From Candidatus Babeliales bacterium (lineage in GTDB: Bacteria > Babelota > Babeliae > Babelales > JACPOV01): a stretch of 64,000 nt of DNA. Position 1 is the first letter of the stretch. The number at the start of each line of letters is the position of its first letter. The position numbers and the translations under genes are program-made. Below are positions 35,882 to 44,970 of this stretch, piece by piece. Below the pieces are notes generated by a model. It was not told the DNA's origin. It saw only the letters and a program-made list of their open reading frames with translations, and made no database searches. The DNA lies in NCBI GenBank assembly GCA_036260945.1, contig DATALT010000002.1, positions 186,001 to 250,000 on the forward strand. Direction: 5' to 3'.

Positions 35882-36238
35882 ATGAAACATCAAATTGGTA
35901 GAAAAAAATTAAATATGAAACCGTCGCACAAGCGGTCGGTTATGCGCAATCAAATTATTACGTTGATTATGCACGGTCATTTAGAATCTACAAAAGTTCG
36001 TGTACAAGAAGTACGTAAACAAGTAGAAAAATTAGTGACGTTAGCTCGTCAGGGAAACACATTCTCTGTTCGACGCCGAGTGCATTCGCTCGTTCCTTAT
36101 AACAACGATGCGATCGATAAATTATTCAAAGACATTGCGCCAAAATACGTGTCTCGCCCTGGCGGTTATACACGTGTAATTCCAATGGGGCAACGCGAGA
36201 GCGATACCGCAACGATTGCTCGTTTGGAATGGGTATAA
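35882..36238 (+). CDS. rplQ: 50S ribosomal protein L17
   Basis: 118 residues. LNMKPSHKRSVMRNQIITLI, RVQEVRKQVEKLVTLAR, and RPGGYTRVIPMGQRESDTA match the family. It is the last ribosomal gene of the cluster; the NFU-domain gene begins four bases after it. Confidence 0.96.
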   Translation: MKHQIGRKKLNMKPSHKRSVMRNQIITLIMHGHLESTKVRVQEVRKQVEKLVTLARQGNTFSVRRRVHSLVPYNNDAIDKLFKDIAPKYVSRPGGYTRVIPMGQRESDTATIARLEWV

Positions 36239-36242
36239 ATTA

Positions 36243-36488
36243 ATGACCGAGCAGCCACAATTTGAACTTGCCCAGCAAGTTCAAAAAGTCATCGCTGAAC
36301 ACATCAGACCAAAAATTCAGCTTGATGGTGGCGACATTGAACTTATCGACATCAAAGAAAACATAGTTCATATCAAATTTCAGGGCGCTTGTGTCGGGTG
36401 CCCTTTTTCTTTTTACACGCTTATCGGTGGCATTCAAGCCACTTTGCAAGAGCACATTCCTTCAATAAAAAAAGTAATTGCTGAATAA
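36243..36488 (+). CDS. NFU-domain iron-sulfur scaffold protein
   Basis: 81 residues from ATG 36243; an in-frame start inside rplQ is less likely. The domain is the C-terminal part of NifU: IAEHIRPKIQLDGGDIELIDI, then the CxxC motif in GACVGCPFSFYTLIGGIQ. Such proteins hold or deliver a 4Fe-4S cluster. It lies four bases downstream of rplQ, an unusual position that suggests expression with the ribosomal cluster. Possible clients here include HemW. Confidence 0.88.
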   Translation: MTEQPQFELAQQVQKVIAEHIRPKIQLDGGDIELIDIKENIVHIKFQGACVGCPFSFYTLIGGIQATLQEHIPSIKKVIAE

Positions 36489-36584
36489 TTGCGACGATAG
36501 AAATCATTTGAACAAACGCTTGCAACTGTTTTATCACTTACCGCACACTTATTGTAATCAGAAAACAAGCGGATAGGTGTTGCA

Positions 36585-37397
36585 ATGCAAACCGGAAAAG
36601 TTATTCTCCTCAATGGTACTTCCTCTGCGGGTAAATCGTCCGTTTTGAAAGAAATGCATCAACTTAATCCAGCGTACGTACTGTTTAACGTTGATGATTG
36701 GTTTCCAGCTGCGCTCGTTACCAAAGCGGTTGAGCTGGGGCTTGATCTAAAAACCGGTTTTGATCCGTGGCTTTTTCTTCACGATTATTTATTAAAAAAA
36801 ACTGGAGAACATTATTTTGCGCCAGAAGCGCGAGAACTTCTTTTTACAGAAATTCCGCCGATGTACCGGAAAGCTAAAGAAGCCGCGCAAAATGGACGCG
36901 ATGTAATTATCGATGCGGTGATGGAGTACGAAACAAAATATGAGGAATTTCATACCTTTTTCAAAGATTTTCAAATGGTTAAAGTTCTTCTCTATTGCCC
37001 CGTTGATGTTTTAATCGAAAGAATTGAACAACGTAATGAATCGGGTGTTTTTCACGAAAGAAGATTTGCTTTTTTAGCATTCGAACAATTTCCCGCATTA
37101 TATAAATTAGCAGAAGGTGAAGACGATTTTATTATTGATACGATAAAAAGCAGGCAATTGAAGAATGCGCTTGAATTTGCAATTAACAAATTAATAAATA
37201 ATGGGATACCAGATCCCTATATTCCTAAGCTAAACGAATTTCGTAACAATTTTATAGAACGTTTTAAGTTAGATAAACAAGAAGAAGTGCAACTTACATC
37301 CACTCGCTTTTACGATTTGATATTAAATACCGCCAAAGATTGGCCGATTGATATCGCCAAAAAAGTTGACAGTAAAGTAAGGAATGTGGGTCAATAG
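36585..37397 (+). CDS. chloramphenicol-phosphotransferase-like kinase, long form
   Basis: 270 residues. Walker A GTSSAGKS at 11-18, then FNVDDWFPAAL (about 34-44), the CPT-family signature region, VIIDAVMEYETKYEEF and VKVLLYCPVDVLIERIEQRN. CPT kinases in Streptomyces inactivate chloramphenicol by 3'-O-phosphorylation, but the family is broad and most members have unknown substrates. It is about 85 residues longer than the roughly 180-residue family, with an uncharacterised C-terminal helical extension. Single gene. The other CPT-like gene here (49716-50300) shares only the fold. Confidence 0.75.
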   Translation: MQTGKVILLNGTSSAGKSSVLKEMHQLNPAYVLFNVDDWFPAALVTKAVELGLDLKTGFDPWLFLHDYLLKKTGEHYFAPEARELLFTEIPPMYRKAKEAAQNGRDVIIDAVMEYETKYEEFHTFFKDFQMVKVLLYCPVDVLIERIEQRNESGVFHERRFAFLAFEQFPALYKLAEGEDDFIIDTIKSRQLKNALEFAINKLINNGIPDPYIPKLNEFRNNFIERFKLDKQEEVQLTSTRFYDLILNTAKDWPIDIAKKVDSKVRNVGQ

Positions 37398-37501
37398 CTT
37401 GCTCATTTTCACATACATTAATCTTCTGTGGACAATCATTAATAAATCATTACTCTTTTTCAACAGCTTTTTCATTTAAAAAACGTATTTTAGGGCATAC
37501 T

Positions 37502-38239
37502 ATGGTGAACTATGTATCGACGCCAGAGCGGCAAGCATATCAAATAAATCCACAATTAATAGTTTTTCCAGTAGTACCTTTGCAAGCGGAGCAAGGATGG
37601 CGGCTAGGGCTTTTTGAAATGTCCGGTCCCATCGTCCCGCATTATCACAAATTACAGCGTCAAATCGCCATTGTAGTAGAAGGGAAAGTCCACGGACGCA
37701 TCGCAGATGAGCACATCGTACTGAATCCTGGAGATATTGTTACATTCAATCCTGGAATAATACATGAATTAGCGCCTGAAAAAAAAGCACAATTTCTCCG
37801 GATTGATTTGCCAGGGCTTGATTATCGCGATGATATTTTTTTTGATGCTCCTGAAGAATCGTGTGAGTGGAAAACTAACAAGCTTACTATGTTGCCGCCG
37901 CTCGACCCTCAGTTTTTCCCAAGCAAAATTGACTGTGGAGACTATGCGGCGTACGATCTTTTTTATGACTGTAAAATTAACGGAGAATGGAGTGCTTCAT
38001 TACTTGAGATAAACGATTCTCCAAAACATTATCACAGAATTGGGCTCGAGATTTTTGTCGTTGTGAACGGCCAATTAGCAATTGAAATTGATGGTTGTCG
38101 TCAAATTCTAAACGTCGGCGAATCGGTTACTTTATTACCAGGAATGGTTCATCATTTAAAGTCGTCTGGAAATAGTCCTGTTCGAGTACTGTGCTTTAAT
38201 TTCCCAGCGTTTGATCAAAGCGATATGCACATTCTTTAA
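37502..38239 (+). CDS. two-domain cupin protein
   Basis: 245 residues with two cupin barrels. First: PHYHKLQRQIAIVVEGKVHG with H47, H49 and H88; the usual Glu is replaced. Second: KHYHRIGLEIFVVVNGQL with H176, H178, E183 and H217, a full metal site. Substrate and reaction cannot be named; the family includes dioxygenases, isomerases and sugar-binding proteins. No membrane or signal segments. It stands alone, 104 bases after the CPT-like gene. Confidence 0.75.
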   Translation: MVNYVSTPERQAYQINPQLIVFPVVPLQAEQGWRLGLFEMSGPIVPHYHKLQRQIAIVVEGKVHGRIADEHIVLNPGDIVTFNPGIIHELAPEKKAQFLRIDLPGLDYRDDIFFDAPEESCEWKTNKLTMLPPLDPQFFPSKIDCGDYAAYDLFYDCKINGEWSASLLEINDSPKHYHRIGLEIFVVVNGQLAIEIDGCRQILNVGESVTLLPGMVHHLKSSGNSPVRVLCFNFPAFDQSDMHIL

Positions 38240-38379
38240 TCTTAACGATTATCTATTCTCCGAGCCTAACTCTTGAGAGGAAACCTCGTTTTATAGCACA
38301 CTTAATAAGTATCATAATAAATAAGTTGGTATAGAATGACGGTATCTTATTTTCTTACCTTTCAGTGAGGCCCCGACTT

Positions 38380-39780
38380 ATGTTCCTTTCTTTTTTTAAA
38401 AAACTGGCAAAGCCGATTTTTGGGAATTTCGAAACTGAAGAATTTAAGAAATTCTTGAGAATGGGTGCACTGTTTGCGTTTATTATCGGGGTGTATTGGA
38501 CGTTAAGTCAGCTCAAAACCGCGATATTTTGCAGTTTAATCGGTGCCAGTCAAATTCCGTGGGCAAAAACAATCTCATTTATTTGTCTTATTCCTATTGT
38601 GCTTTTGTACACTAAACTTCTTGAAAAATTTGCACGGGAAAAAGTTTTCTATCTTCTTGCAGGTATTTACGGCGTATGCTCCGTATTCTTTGGGATTCTT
38701 TTATTTACGGGGCATATTGCGCAATCAGAATGCCTTTTGAGCTTATCAGGCAGCGCTTTTGCAAATATAAGTAGCACTTTGTTGGTGTACGCTTTCTATA
38801 TTTTCTCAGAAAGTTTTGGCGCTTTATTTCCCGCATTATTTTGGGCAATCGCCGCGGATACCACGCAGCCGGAATCTGCAAAAAAAGGGTTTTCACTCAT
38901 CGTAGCAATCGGGCAATTGGGTGGCATCGCAGGCCCCTATTTTATTTCTAGCTTGCCGTTGCGTTTAGGGTTTGAAACAAGTGCGCTTTCTTTATTTATT
39001 TGTGCTGCCTCCATTTTTTATTTGATTTTTTTACTTAAACGTTTTTTTATCTCTACGCCGCCAGATCTTTTAGTTTCATTTCATGGAAAAAATGAATCGC
39101 GGGAAGAGAAAAAACAGGAAATGGGGTTCTTTGAAGGGCTTTATTTATTGCTGCGCCATTCATATTTATTAGGAATTTTTGCGGTTATAGCATTTCCCGA
39201 TTTTTTAAGCACGATTTTTGACGTACATTTTAATTCGCTTGCGGCCCAGCATTATAGCGGTGTTGAACTTGCCGAGTTTTTAGGAATTTATGGCAGTTCG
39301 GTTAATTTAATAGCACTTATTTTTTTACTATGCGGTATAGGAAACATTGCCAGGTTTTTTGGGGTTGCAATAGCGCTTTTGCTTATGCCGGTGATTTATG
39401 CAGCGGCGACGCTGGGGTTTGTAACGCTTAATAGTCTCTCATTTTTATTTGCACTCATGGCAAGTTCTAAAGCAATTAATTATTCGTTAAATAGCCCGGC
39501 AGTCAAGCAGTTGTACATTCCAACGACGCATGATGTTCGTTTCAAATCGCAAGCATGGATTGATGCTTTTGGTTCGCGTGGTGCAAAACAAAGCGGTTCG
39601 CTTTTTAACATGACGCTGACCCCCATGCAAAAAAATTTAGGAGAGGTTGCCGGGCGCGCGCGCCATGCATTATGGGCAAGTTATCTGGGGTTTGGCATTA
39701 TTGCATGTTGGTTTTTCATCGCATTTTATCTAGGAAGAACGCACAAAAAAGCGATCGATGAAAAACGGGTTGTTTGCTAA
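38380..39780 (+). CDS. tlc: ATP/ADP translocase (nucleotide transport protein family)
   Basis: 466 residues from ATG 38380. About 11-12 membrane segments. The start FFKKLAKPIFGNFETEEFKKFL leading into the first helix GVYWTLSQLKTAIF, and the later YIPTTHDVRFKSQAWIDAFGSRGAKQSGS (in parts, about 379-407), are characteristic of plastid, chlamydial and rickettsial nucleotide transporters. These exchange host ATP for bacterial ADP or import nucleotides. No promoter consensus is clear beyond a TAGAAT at 38332. The gene is the best single sign of an intracellular, energy-parasitic lifestyle. Whether it is an exchanger or a nucleotide:proton importer cannot be told by eye. Confidence 0.9.
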   Translation: MFLSFFKKLAKPIFGNFETEEFKKFLRMGALFAFIIGVYWTLSQLKTAIFCSLIGASQIPWAKTISFICLIPIVLLYTKLLEKFAREKVFYLLAGIYGVCSVFFGILLFTGHIAQSECLLSLSGSAFANISSTLLVYAFYIFSESFGALFPALFWAIAADTTQPESAKKGFSLIVAIGQLGGIAGPYFISSLPLRLGFETSALSLFICAASIFYLIFLLKRFFISTPPDLLVSFHGKNESREEKKQEMGFFEGLYLLLRHSYLLGIFAVIAFPDFLSTIFDVHFNSLAAQHYSGVELAEFLGIYGSSVNLIALIFLLCGIGNIARFFGVAIALLLMPVIYAAATLGFVTLNSLSFLFALMASSKAINYSLNSPAVKQLYIPTTHDVRFKSQAWIDAFGSRGAKQSGSLFNMTLTPMQKNLGEVAGRARHALWASYLGFGIIACWFFIAFYLGRTHKKAIDEKRVVC

Positions 39781-41027
39781 TTAATAGGATTATTTTGTGC
39801 ATACTCCAAAATTTTAATCCACAGCGAATCTTGTTGGAACTTTGTACCATAATACGAAGCATCAACTTTTGCGCGTGGGGCATAGAGCGCAAAACCATGA
39901 GCTAAATCGTTGGTTGAGAATCCGCCGCAACGCGCGATGACGAATTTTTGCGCCGTGTCATAGAATTCGTGCATTGCCTTTTTAATTGAGGGAAATGCAT
40001 AAGAGTATTTGGATAGTTTTGATTCTATAATTTTGCAGAGCGTAACAAAATCGGTATACATCGGCCACATGCAGAATGTTGGGCTTTCGCTGCAGGCTTG
40101 CGCAGCAAGATCAATAAAATGTGCATCAATCAAAAGCTGAAGAACATGATCAAAAGATATACGTACCTCGTCTGCTAACGATAAATCGAGTGCAGCATGC
40201 GTATAAATTCCTGATGGATCATTTTTTGAATAATAATCATCAAACGCATGTACCATCGTAGTCGCTAATTCTTTTGGTTCTGGTTTATTATTAAGTGCTT
40301 TAATGATCTCAAAATAGTTAAAGCCGTCGCGTAACGAACAACTTTGGCTCCCAACCAAATAGCGAGCGAATGGAGCCAGCTGATAGCCTACTTCAAACAT
40401 AGCGCCCATGCAGGTATCAAATCCGAGAATATCGAGTTTCTTCCCGTTTAAAATATGTTCTGTGATGAAAGATAAGCTTTCGACGAAATCTTTATTATTT
40501 AGATACGTATGCGCCACATCATTGAACATAAACCCTTTATGCAAGCGATGGTCGTTAACGCACGATCTTCTGGATCGCGGCAAGCTGCATGTTGCTTCGC
40601 TTTCACAATCTTGATACGATTCCAGCTGCCATTCTTTATCTTGATCATTCCAGAATGGATCTAAAATTCCCCAGCCGTGATTTGAACAAATAAGCATCGA
40701 GTGATCTGTTTTTTTTCCCGCAAAAGCCCATTGCGCAGCATCGATAAAATCTTGGGCGCTTTTCCCGCTCAGTGTCAATTCTTGCAAAAACTGCAGTCCA
40801 TCGCTTGTAATTTGATAGCGAAGGGCTACATCTCTATATGCATGAACCTGGAGCAAAAAAGTAACGTTTTCATTTGGCTGAGCGCGAATCATTTCGGTGA
40901 TATTTTTTATTGCCATATCGTTTAGATCATCACTTGAATCCATATAGCAAAAAACATTCCACGTGCCGGCTGAGAGAAAAATTGGTGTCATCAAAAAAAT
41001 GAGCAATAACAATAATTTTCTGAGCAT
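39777..41027 (-). CDS. secreted clostripain-like C11 cysteine peptidase
   Basis: 416 residues. Leader at 1-20 (LLLLLIFLMTPIFLSA). The caspase-fold dyad of clan CD is visible: H117 in LICSNHGWGILDP and C206 in LDILGFDTCMGAMFEV. SGIYTHAALDLSLAD fits the family's downstream strand. C11 peptidases are usually secreted and cut after Arg or Lys, often after self-activation. It converges with the translocase gene with a four-base overlap of 3' ends. The secreted form suggests a role outside the cytoplasm; the targets are unknown. Confidence 0.87.
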   Translation of the reverse strand: MLRKLLLLLIFLMTPIFLSAGTWNVFCYMDSSDDLNDMAIKNITEMIRAQPNENVTFLLQVHAYRDVALRYQITSDGLQFLQELTLSGKSAQDFIDAAQWAFAGKKTDHSMLICSNHGWGILDPFWNDQDKEWQLESYQDCESEATCSLPRSRRSCVNDHRLHKGFMFNDVAHTYLNNKDFVESLSFITEHILNGKKLDILGFDTCMGAMFEVGYQLAPFARYLVGSQSCSLRDGFNYFEIIKALNNKPEPKELATTMVHAFDDYYSKNDPSGIYTHAALDLSLADEVRISFDHVLQLLIDAHFIDLAAQACSESPTFCMWPMYTDFVTLCKIIESKLSKYSYAFPSIKKAMHEFYDTAQKFVIARCGGFSTNDLAHGFALYAPRAKVDASYYGTKFQQDSLWIKILEYAQNNPIN

Positions 41028-41102
41028 TTAAAAATCCTCCAATAAGAATATTGAAGGCAGCATAAGAAAGCATGCGAAAGCAATGCAATAAATAACAACC
41101 AA

Positions 41103-41732
41103 TTATTTTTTTGGTTTTTCTTCTATAAGCTTTTTGCAAAAGACGCGAGTTGATGGTGGGAATTTTTTTAATGTTTCTTCGACAGATTCGGGCTGAGCTC
41201 GATAAAGACTTCCTATCGACAATCTGTCCGCAAGATATGATGCAATTAAGATTGAAATAAGATTTCTGTTTAATTTTTTTTGAAAGACTTCAATATTGAT
41301 CGACAGGTCATATTCCTTTTTTAATATAGCAAGTGCATAGGGTGTTCCTATATAGGCGGCAGCAAGGCATTCGGGCGATGATTCAGATGAAATTTCTTGA
41401 GATAGTTGCTGCACGGTGAAATGTTCTTTTAATAGAGTGAGTGCATAATTATTGAATTGCGCAGATTCGTTTGATGGCTTGCCTGTCTCATTATTGTATC
41501 CACAGAGCAATGGAAAAACTGATAGCCGAATCTTTTTGCTAGTTTTTGAAAAATTTAGAATAGATGAGAGAAGTTGACCCGGCGTTTTGATAGAAACATT
41601 AACGAGCGCGTAAGCAATGAGTCTTGAAATATCTGGAATTTCAACTGGGTGGGTTATTTCTTTATTTTCCATTGTAAACGTCGAGTTGAAGAGAAATAGA
41701 GAAAATAGCAATAATTCATGGTTTTTTTTCAT
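41103..41732 (-). CDS. exported ankyrin-like protein of unknown function
   Basis: 209 residues. Signal peptide 1-20, then MENKEITHP. Residues about 121-140 (CLAAAYIGTPYALAILKKEY) have an ankyrin-helix pattern. The C-terminus (EETLKKFPPSTRVFCKKLIEE) is nearly repeated in the gene directly upstream, 41736-42135, so the two are tandem paralogues. No family recognised otherwise. It is separated from its paralogue by three bases and from the C11 peptidase gene downstream by 75. Confidence 0.65.
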   Translation of the reverse strand: MKKNHELLLFSLFLFNSTFTMENKEITHPVEIPDISRLIAYALVNVSIKTPGQLLSSILNFSKTSKKIRLSVFPLLCGYNNETGKPSNESAQFNNYALTLLKEHFTVQQLSQEISSESSPECLAAAYIGTPYALAILKKEYDLSINIEVFQKKLNRNLISILIASYLADRLSIGSLYRAQPESVEETLKKFPPSTRVFCKKLIEEKPKK

Positions 41733-41735
41733 GGC

Positions 41736-42135
41736 CTATTTTTTGTCCTGCGATTCTTTTGATTTTTCTTCTATAAGTTTTTTGCAAAAATCACGAGTCG
41801 ATGGTGGGAATTTTTTTAGAGTATCATCAAATGGTTCTAACTTATGGGTTCCCGGGCTACCATTAAATATTAATTCATCAAGAGATACATCATCAAAAGT
41901 TATAGGGACCGACCCTGGATCGAGTTTCATTTGTAGTTGCCAAGGATTCCATTTTTGCCGTAAATATTCTTTTCTTAAGATACCCAAAGCGTCGGGAGTT
42001 CCACTATAATGCAGCTGCTAACAACTTTTTATCATCCATAGCAGTGGATGGTTGGTAAGAACATAAGAAACCTATGAATACCAATGTTGCCTTTATCAGT
42101 TTATCCTTGTTGATGTACTGTAATACTACTTCCAT
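41736..42135 (-). pseudogene. frameshifted paralogue of the exported ankyrin-like gene
   Basis: Read from ATG 42135, the frame gives a signal-peptide-like stretch (LIKATLVFIGFLCSYQPSTA) then MDDKKLLAAA and a TAG at 42004-42006. In the next frame the homology continues as YSGTPDALGILRKEYL and on to TLKKFPPSTRDFCKKLIEEK, almost the same as the C-terminus of the neighbour. Removing one base in the ATAATGC run (42006-42012) restores LAAAYSGTPDAL, matching LAAAYIGTPYAL. It also lacks about 100 residues between leader and repeat. The start overlaps the end of sbcC by 35 bases. A sequencing error or programmed shift is possible. Confidence 0.7.
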
Positions 42136-44821
42136 GAGGGCCTTTTTCGATTAAAAAATGTATGGGGAAATTATCTTTCATTGATGGCAAATGCGAAACG
42201 ATGATAATTTTAGCAAAATGATCTTGAATTTTATAGAGTGCATCGGCAATATGCGCAATCCCTTCTTCATCTTGTGAACCAAATCCTTCATCAATAATAA
42301 GCGTTTGCAGTGAAGTGCCCGCGCGGCGTGCAAGAAGTTTTGAAATCGCAATGCGCAAAGCAAAATCGATGCGGAACGCTTCACCGCCCGAAAACATTTC
42401 ATAGGGCCGAATACCGAGCGGATCGGAAATTTTTATTTCGAGCGTTTCTTTCGTGCCGCCTTTTTTTAAATCGCGCAACGAGTCGATAATAATATGCGCT
42501 TGATTGTGCGTTAATTCAGCTAAGAGCAGATTTGCTTCGTACTCAATTTCGGGCAGCGCATCTTCAATCAAGAGCGCTTGAATTCCCTCTTTGCCAAAAG
42601 CGGTCGCGATTATGTGATATTCATCAATAATGGTATTGAGCTCTTTTTTCTTTTCTATTTGTTCTCGCATTTCTTTTTTAAGCATAGCGCACGTTTTGAG
42701 TTGATGAGCCAATTGGCCTTTTTGTTCGAGTAATCGCTCTTTTTCGTGCTGAAGAGTAGCCGCTTGCTCCCGTATTTTATTTTCAGAAGCCAACGCCAGT
42801 TCAAGTTCATTCTTTTCATGTACGTGTGCTTCAAGCTGGATTTGCAATAGAGCGTATTCTTTCCTGCGGAGTTTTATCTGTGCGCACAACTGACTAATTG
42901 CTTGGGAACGTTCTTTCTGCAATGAAGCCTCATGCACCAATTGTCGCAAATCGGTTAATTTTTTTTGTGCAGATGCGGCTAATTGTGCTGCTTTTTCAAG
43001 ATCTCCTTCGCTATAGTTCATCGCTTTTACTTCTTGCTCAATATCATTCATCGTTGCGATAATCTCTTTATATTCAGGATCTTCTTGAACGCACGTTGTT
43101 AATCGATTCTGCAAGATCGTGCGTTGTTCTTCTAACTGCGCATTTTCTTTTTGATGCTCACTAATTTCTTTGTGCGCCGCTTGCAAAGCTGCTTCAAGTG
43201 CTGCTTGTTCATGCGCGCATGTTTGCATATCGTGATCATTAGTTTTTTGCATCAGCTCCAGCGTTGAAAATTCTTGTTCATTTTTTTGCAGCTGAGAAAT
43301 CTGCGTATGTTGATCTATCAGTAACTGTTTTAATTTTGCCAGTGCTGCTTTCAAACGCCCAGCGCGGCGCGCTATTTTATATTCATTTCTATCGAGTTTG
43401 TTTCTTAAAAAACGTTTGCGCGCTGCAGATAAATTTTGTTCGCACCATGGGCAGCTGGGGTTGGTGATATCTTCGGTCATTAATTTTTTTTGTTCAAACT
43501 GCATCAGCTCACTGTGAATAATTTGAAACTGTGCATTCCATCGATGATAATAATTTTTTCTTTTTTCAAATTGCTGTGCAAGTTGCTCTTTGTTTTTTAA
43601 TAGATGTGCGATCTTTGCATGTTGTTCTTCATATGCAGCATGCGCTTTTTGAAGTTCTAGATTTTTTTCTTCGAGCACTTTTTTTTGCTGTTCGAAAATA
43701 AGAATGTTGTTATTCTTATGTTCAATAGAAGAAGTTACTCGATCTATGGCGCGTTGTTGCATCGCGAGCTGTGTTTGTATCTCTTGCTGATTTTTTTGCG
43801 TAATCCGATATGTCTTTTCTCTAAGCGCTAAGTATTCTTGTTGTGCAGTTAATCGTTTTTGCGCTTGCTCTTGTAAAATTACGAGTCGCTGCGCAGCTGC
43901 AGCGTACTCTTTTTCAATCTCTGAAGTATCGGGCATATGCCGATGATGGCGATGAATTAAGCGCCAATGTGAAAATAATTTTTGTAGTTGCTCAGTTTTT
44001 TCTTTTGTTTCGCGTGCAGATTGATCGTGATTGAATTGTGCGATGTGCAGCTGTTGCGCAGCGGTAGCGAGCTTTTTTTTAATCTCGTCTAATTGTGCCA
44101 TTTGCTGTAAAACGTTTAATGCCTGTGTATCCAGTTCGCTCATTTGATGTTCAACGAGTGAAAGTTGTTCCAGAAACAGCGGTTCTTGTTCAAGCTGAAC
44201 TGTCATTCGCTGATGCAGTTGATCGATAACATGGGAATCTGCTGCCGCATGTTTTGTTTTTGCAAACGCGGCATTTCTCAATTGATCGTACTGATTTAAA
44301 TTTAAGATCGAAGCAAGAATATCCTTGCGCTCTTTGGGCGTTTTTTTTGAAAACTCATTCGATTGCCCTTGGCGTAAGAATGCGGTATTAACAAACGAAT
44401 CAAAGCTAAGACCGAGCATGGATTCGATTTTTTCTTGCGTAAGCCGAATTGTTTTATCGGTTAATGAATGAATTTTATCGGTTTGCGGATCAATGATGCC
44501 AAAATCGAGCGCTGCGTACGGCTTTCCTGCCGTTTCTGCATATTCCCGCCGAATGCGATACCGTTGCCCGTTAAATTGAAATTCAAAAATAACCAGCATA
44601 TGCGATTGCCCTAGGCGCATCAATTGTGCATCAGGTTTAACGGTGCCTGAAGTTTTGCGCGCTTGGCCCCAAACCGCCCAGGTGATAGCATCAAGGAGCG
44701 CCGATTTGCCGTGCCCATTTTTCCCATTGAGGCAAATTAAATGATACGGAGCAAAATCGATTGTTTGTAATTGCGGGCCATAACTGAGGAAATTTTTAAG
44801 CTGAAGTTTGAGCGGTATCAT
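42101..44821 (-). CDS. sbcC: exonuclease subunit SbcC (Rad50-type SMC ATPase)
   Basis: 906 residues. N-terminal ATPase half with Walker A GKNGHGKS at 33-40 and AFLRQGQSNEF; two long coiled coils, interrupted by the zinc-hook CPWC (C457, C460); and a C-terminal half with the ABC signature FSGGEAFRIDFALRIAISKLLA (about 800-820) followed by LIIDEGFGSQDEEGI (Walker B and D-loop). With SbcD it cuts hairpins and DNA ends. sbcD is not adjacent, so it must be elsewhere or missing. Start at ATG 44821. Confidence 0.93.
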   Translation of the reverse strand: MIPLKLQLKNFLSYGPQLQTIDFAPYHLICLNGKNGHGKSALLDAITWAVWGQARKTSGTVKPDAQLMRLGQSHMLVIFEFQFNGQRYRIRREYAETAGKPYAALDFGIIDPQTDKIHSLTDKTIRLTQEKIESMLGLSFDSFVNTAFLRQGQSNEFSKKTPKERKDILASILNLNQYDQLRNAAFAKTKHAAADSHVIDQLHQRMTVQLEQEPLFLEQLSLVEHQMSELDTQALNVLQQMAQLDEIKKKLATAAQQLHIAQFNHDQSARETKEKTEQLQKLFSHWRLIHRHHRHMPDTSEIEKEYAAAAQRLVILQEQAQKRLTAQQEYLALREKTYRITQKNQQEIQTQLAMQQRAIDRVTSSIEHKNNNILIFEQQKKVLEEKNLELQKAHAAYEEQHAKIAHLLKNKEQLAQQFEKRKNYYHRWNAQFQIIHSELMQFEQKKLMTEDITNPSCPWCEQNLSAARKRFLRNKLDRNEYKIARRAGRLKAALAKLKQLLIDQHTQISQLQKNEQEFSTLELMQKTNDHDMQTCAHEQAALEAALQAAHKEISEHQKENAQLEEQRTILQNRLTTCVQEDPEYKEIIATMNDIEQEVKAMNYSEGDLEKAAQLAASAQKKLTDLRQLVHEASLQKERSQAISQLCAQIKLRRKEYALLQIQLEAHVHEKNELELALASENKIREQAATLQHEKERLLEQKGQLAHQLKTCAMLKKEMREQIEKKKELNTIIDEYHIIATAFGKEGIQALLIEDALPEIEYEANLLLAELTHNQAHIIIDSLRDLKKGGTKETLEIKISDPLGIRPYEMFSGGEAFRIDFALRIAISKLLARRAGTSLQTLIIDEGFGSQDEEGIAHIADALYKIQDHFAKIIIVSHLPSMKDNFPIHFLIEKGPHGSSITVHQQG

Positions 44822-44970
44822 GGTTCTTTTCGAAGGTAACTATTTTCACGTTTCATTTTAGCGTTGTAATTAAACCGGTTCAAGGTTATTCGGCAATAAT
44901 GCTCCATTGCTTTTAGCTTTATTTGCGCTACGCTACAAAAATACCGCCTTGATATAAAGGAATTGAGAAA

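Noticed and set aside
35462-35893. 143-residue frame antisense to rpoA
   Set aside because: Lies wholly over a conserved gene, has no matching family and no start signal.
42101-44821. SbcC as part of an anti-phage system
   Set aside because: It has the standard Rad50/SbcC layout with a zinc hook, and the neighbouring genes are exported or metabolic, not defence genes.
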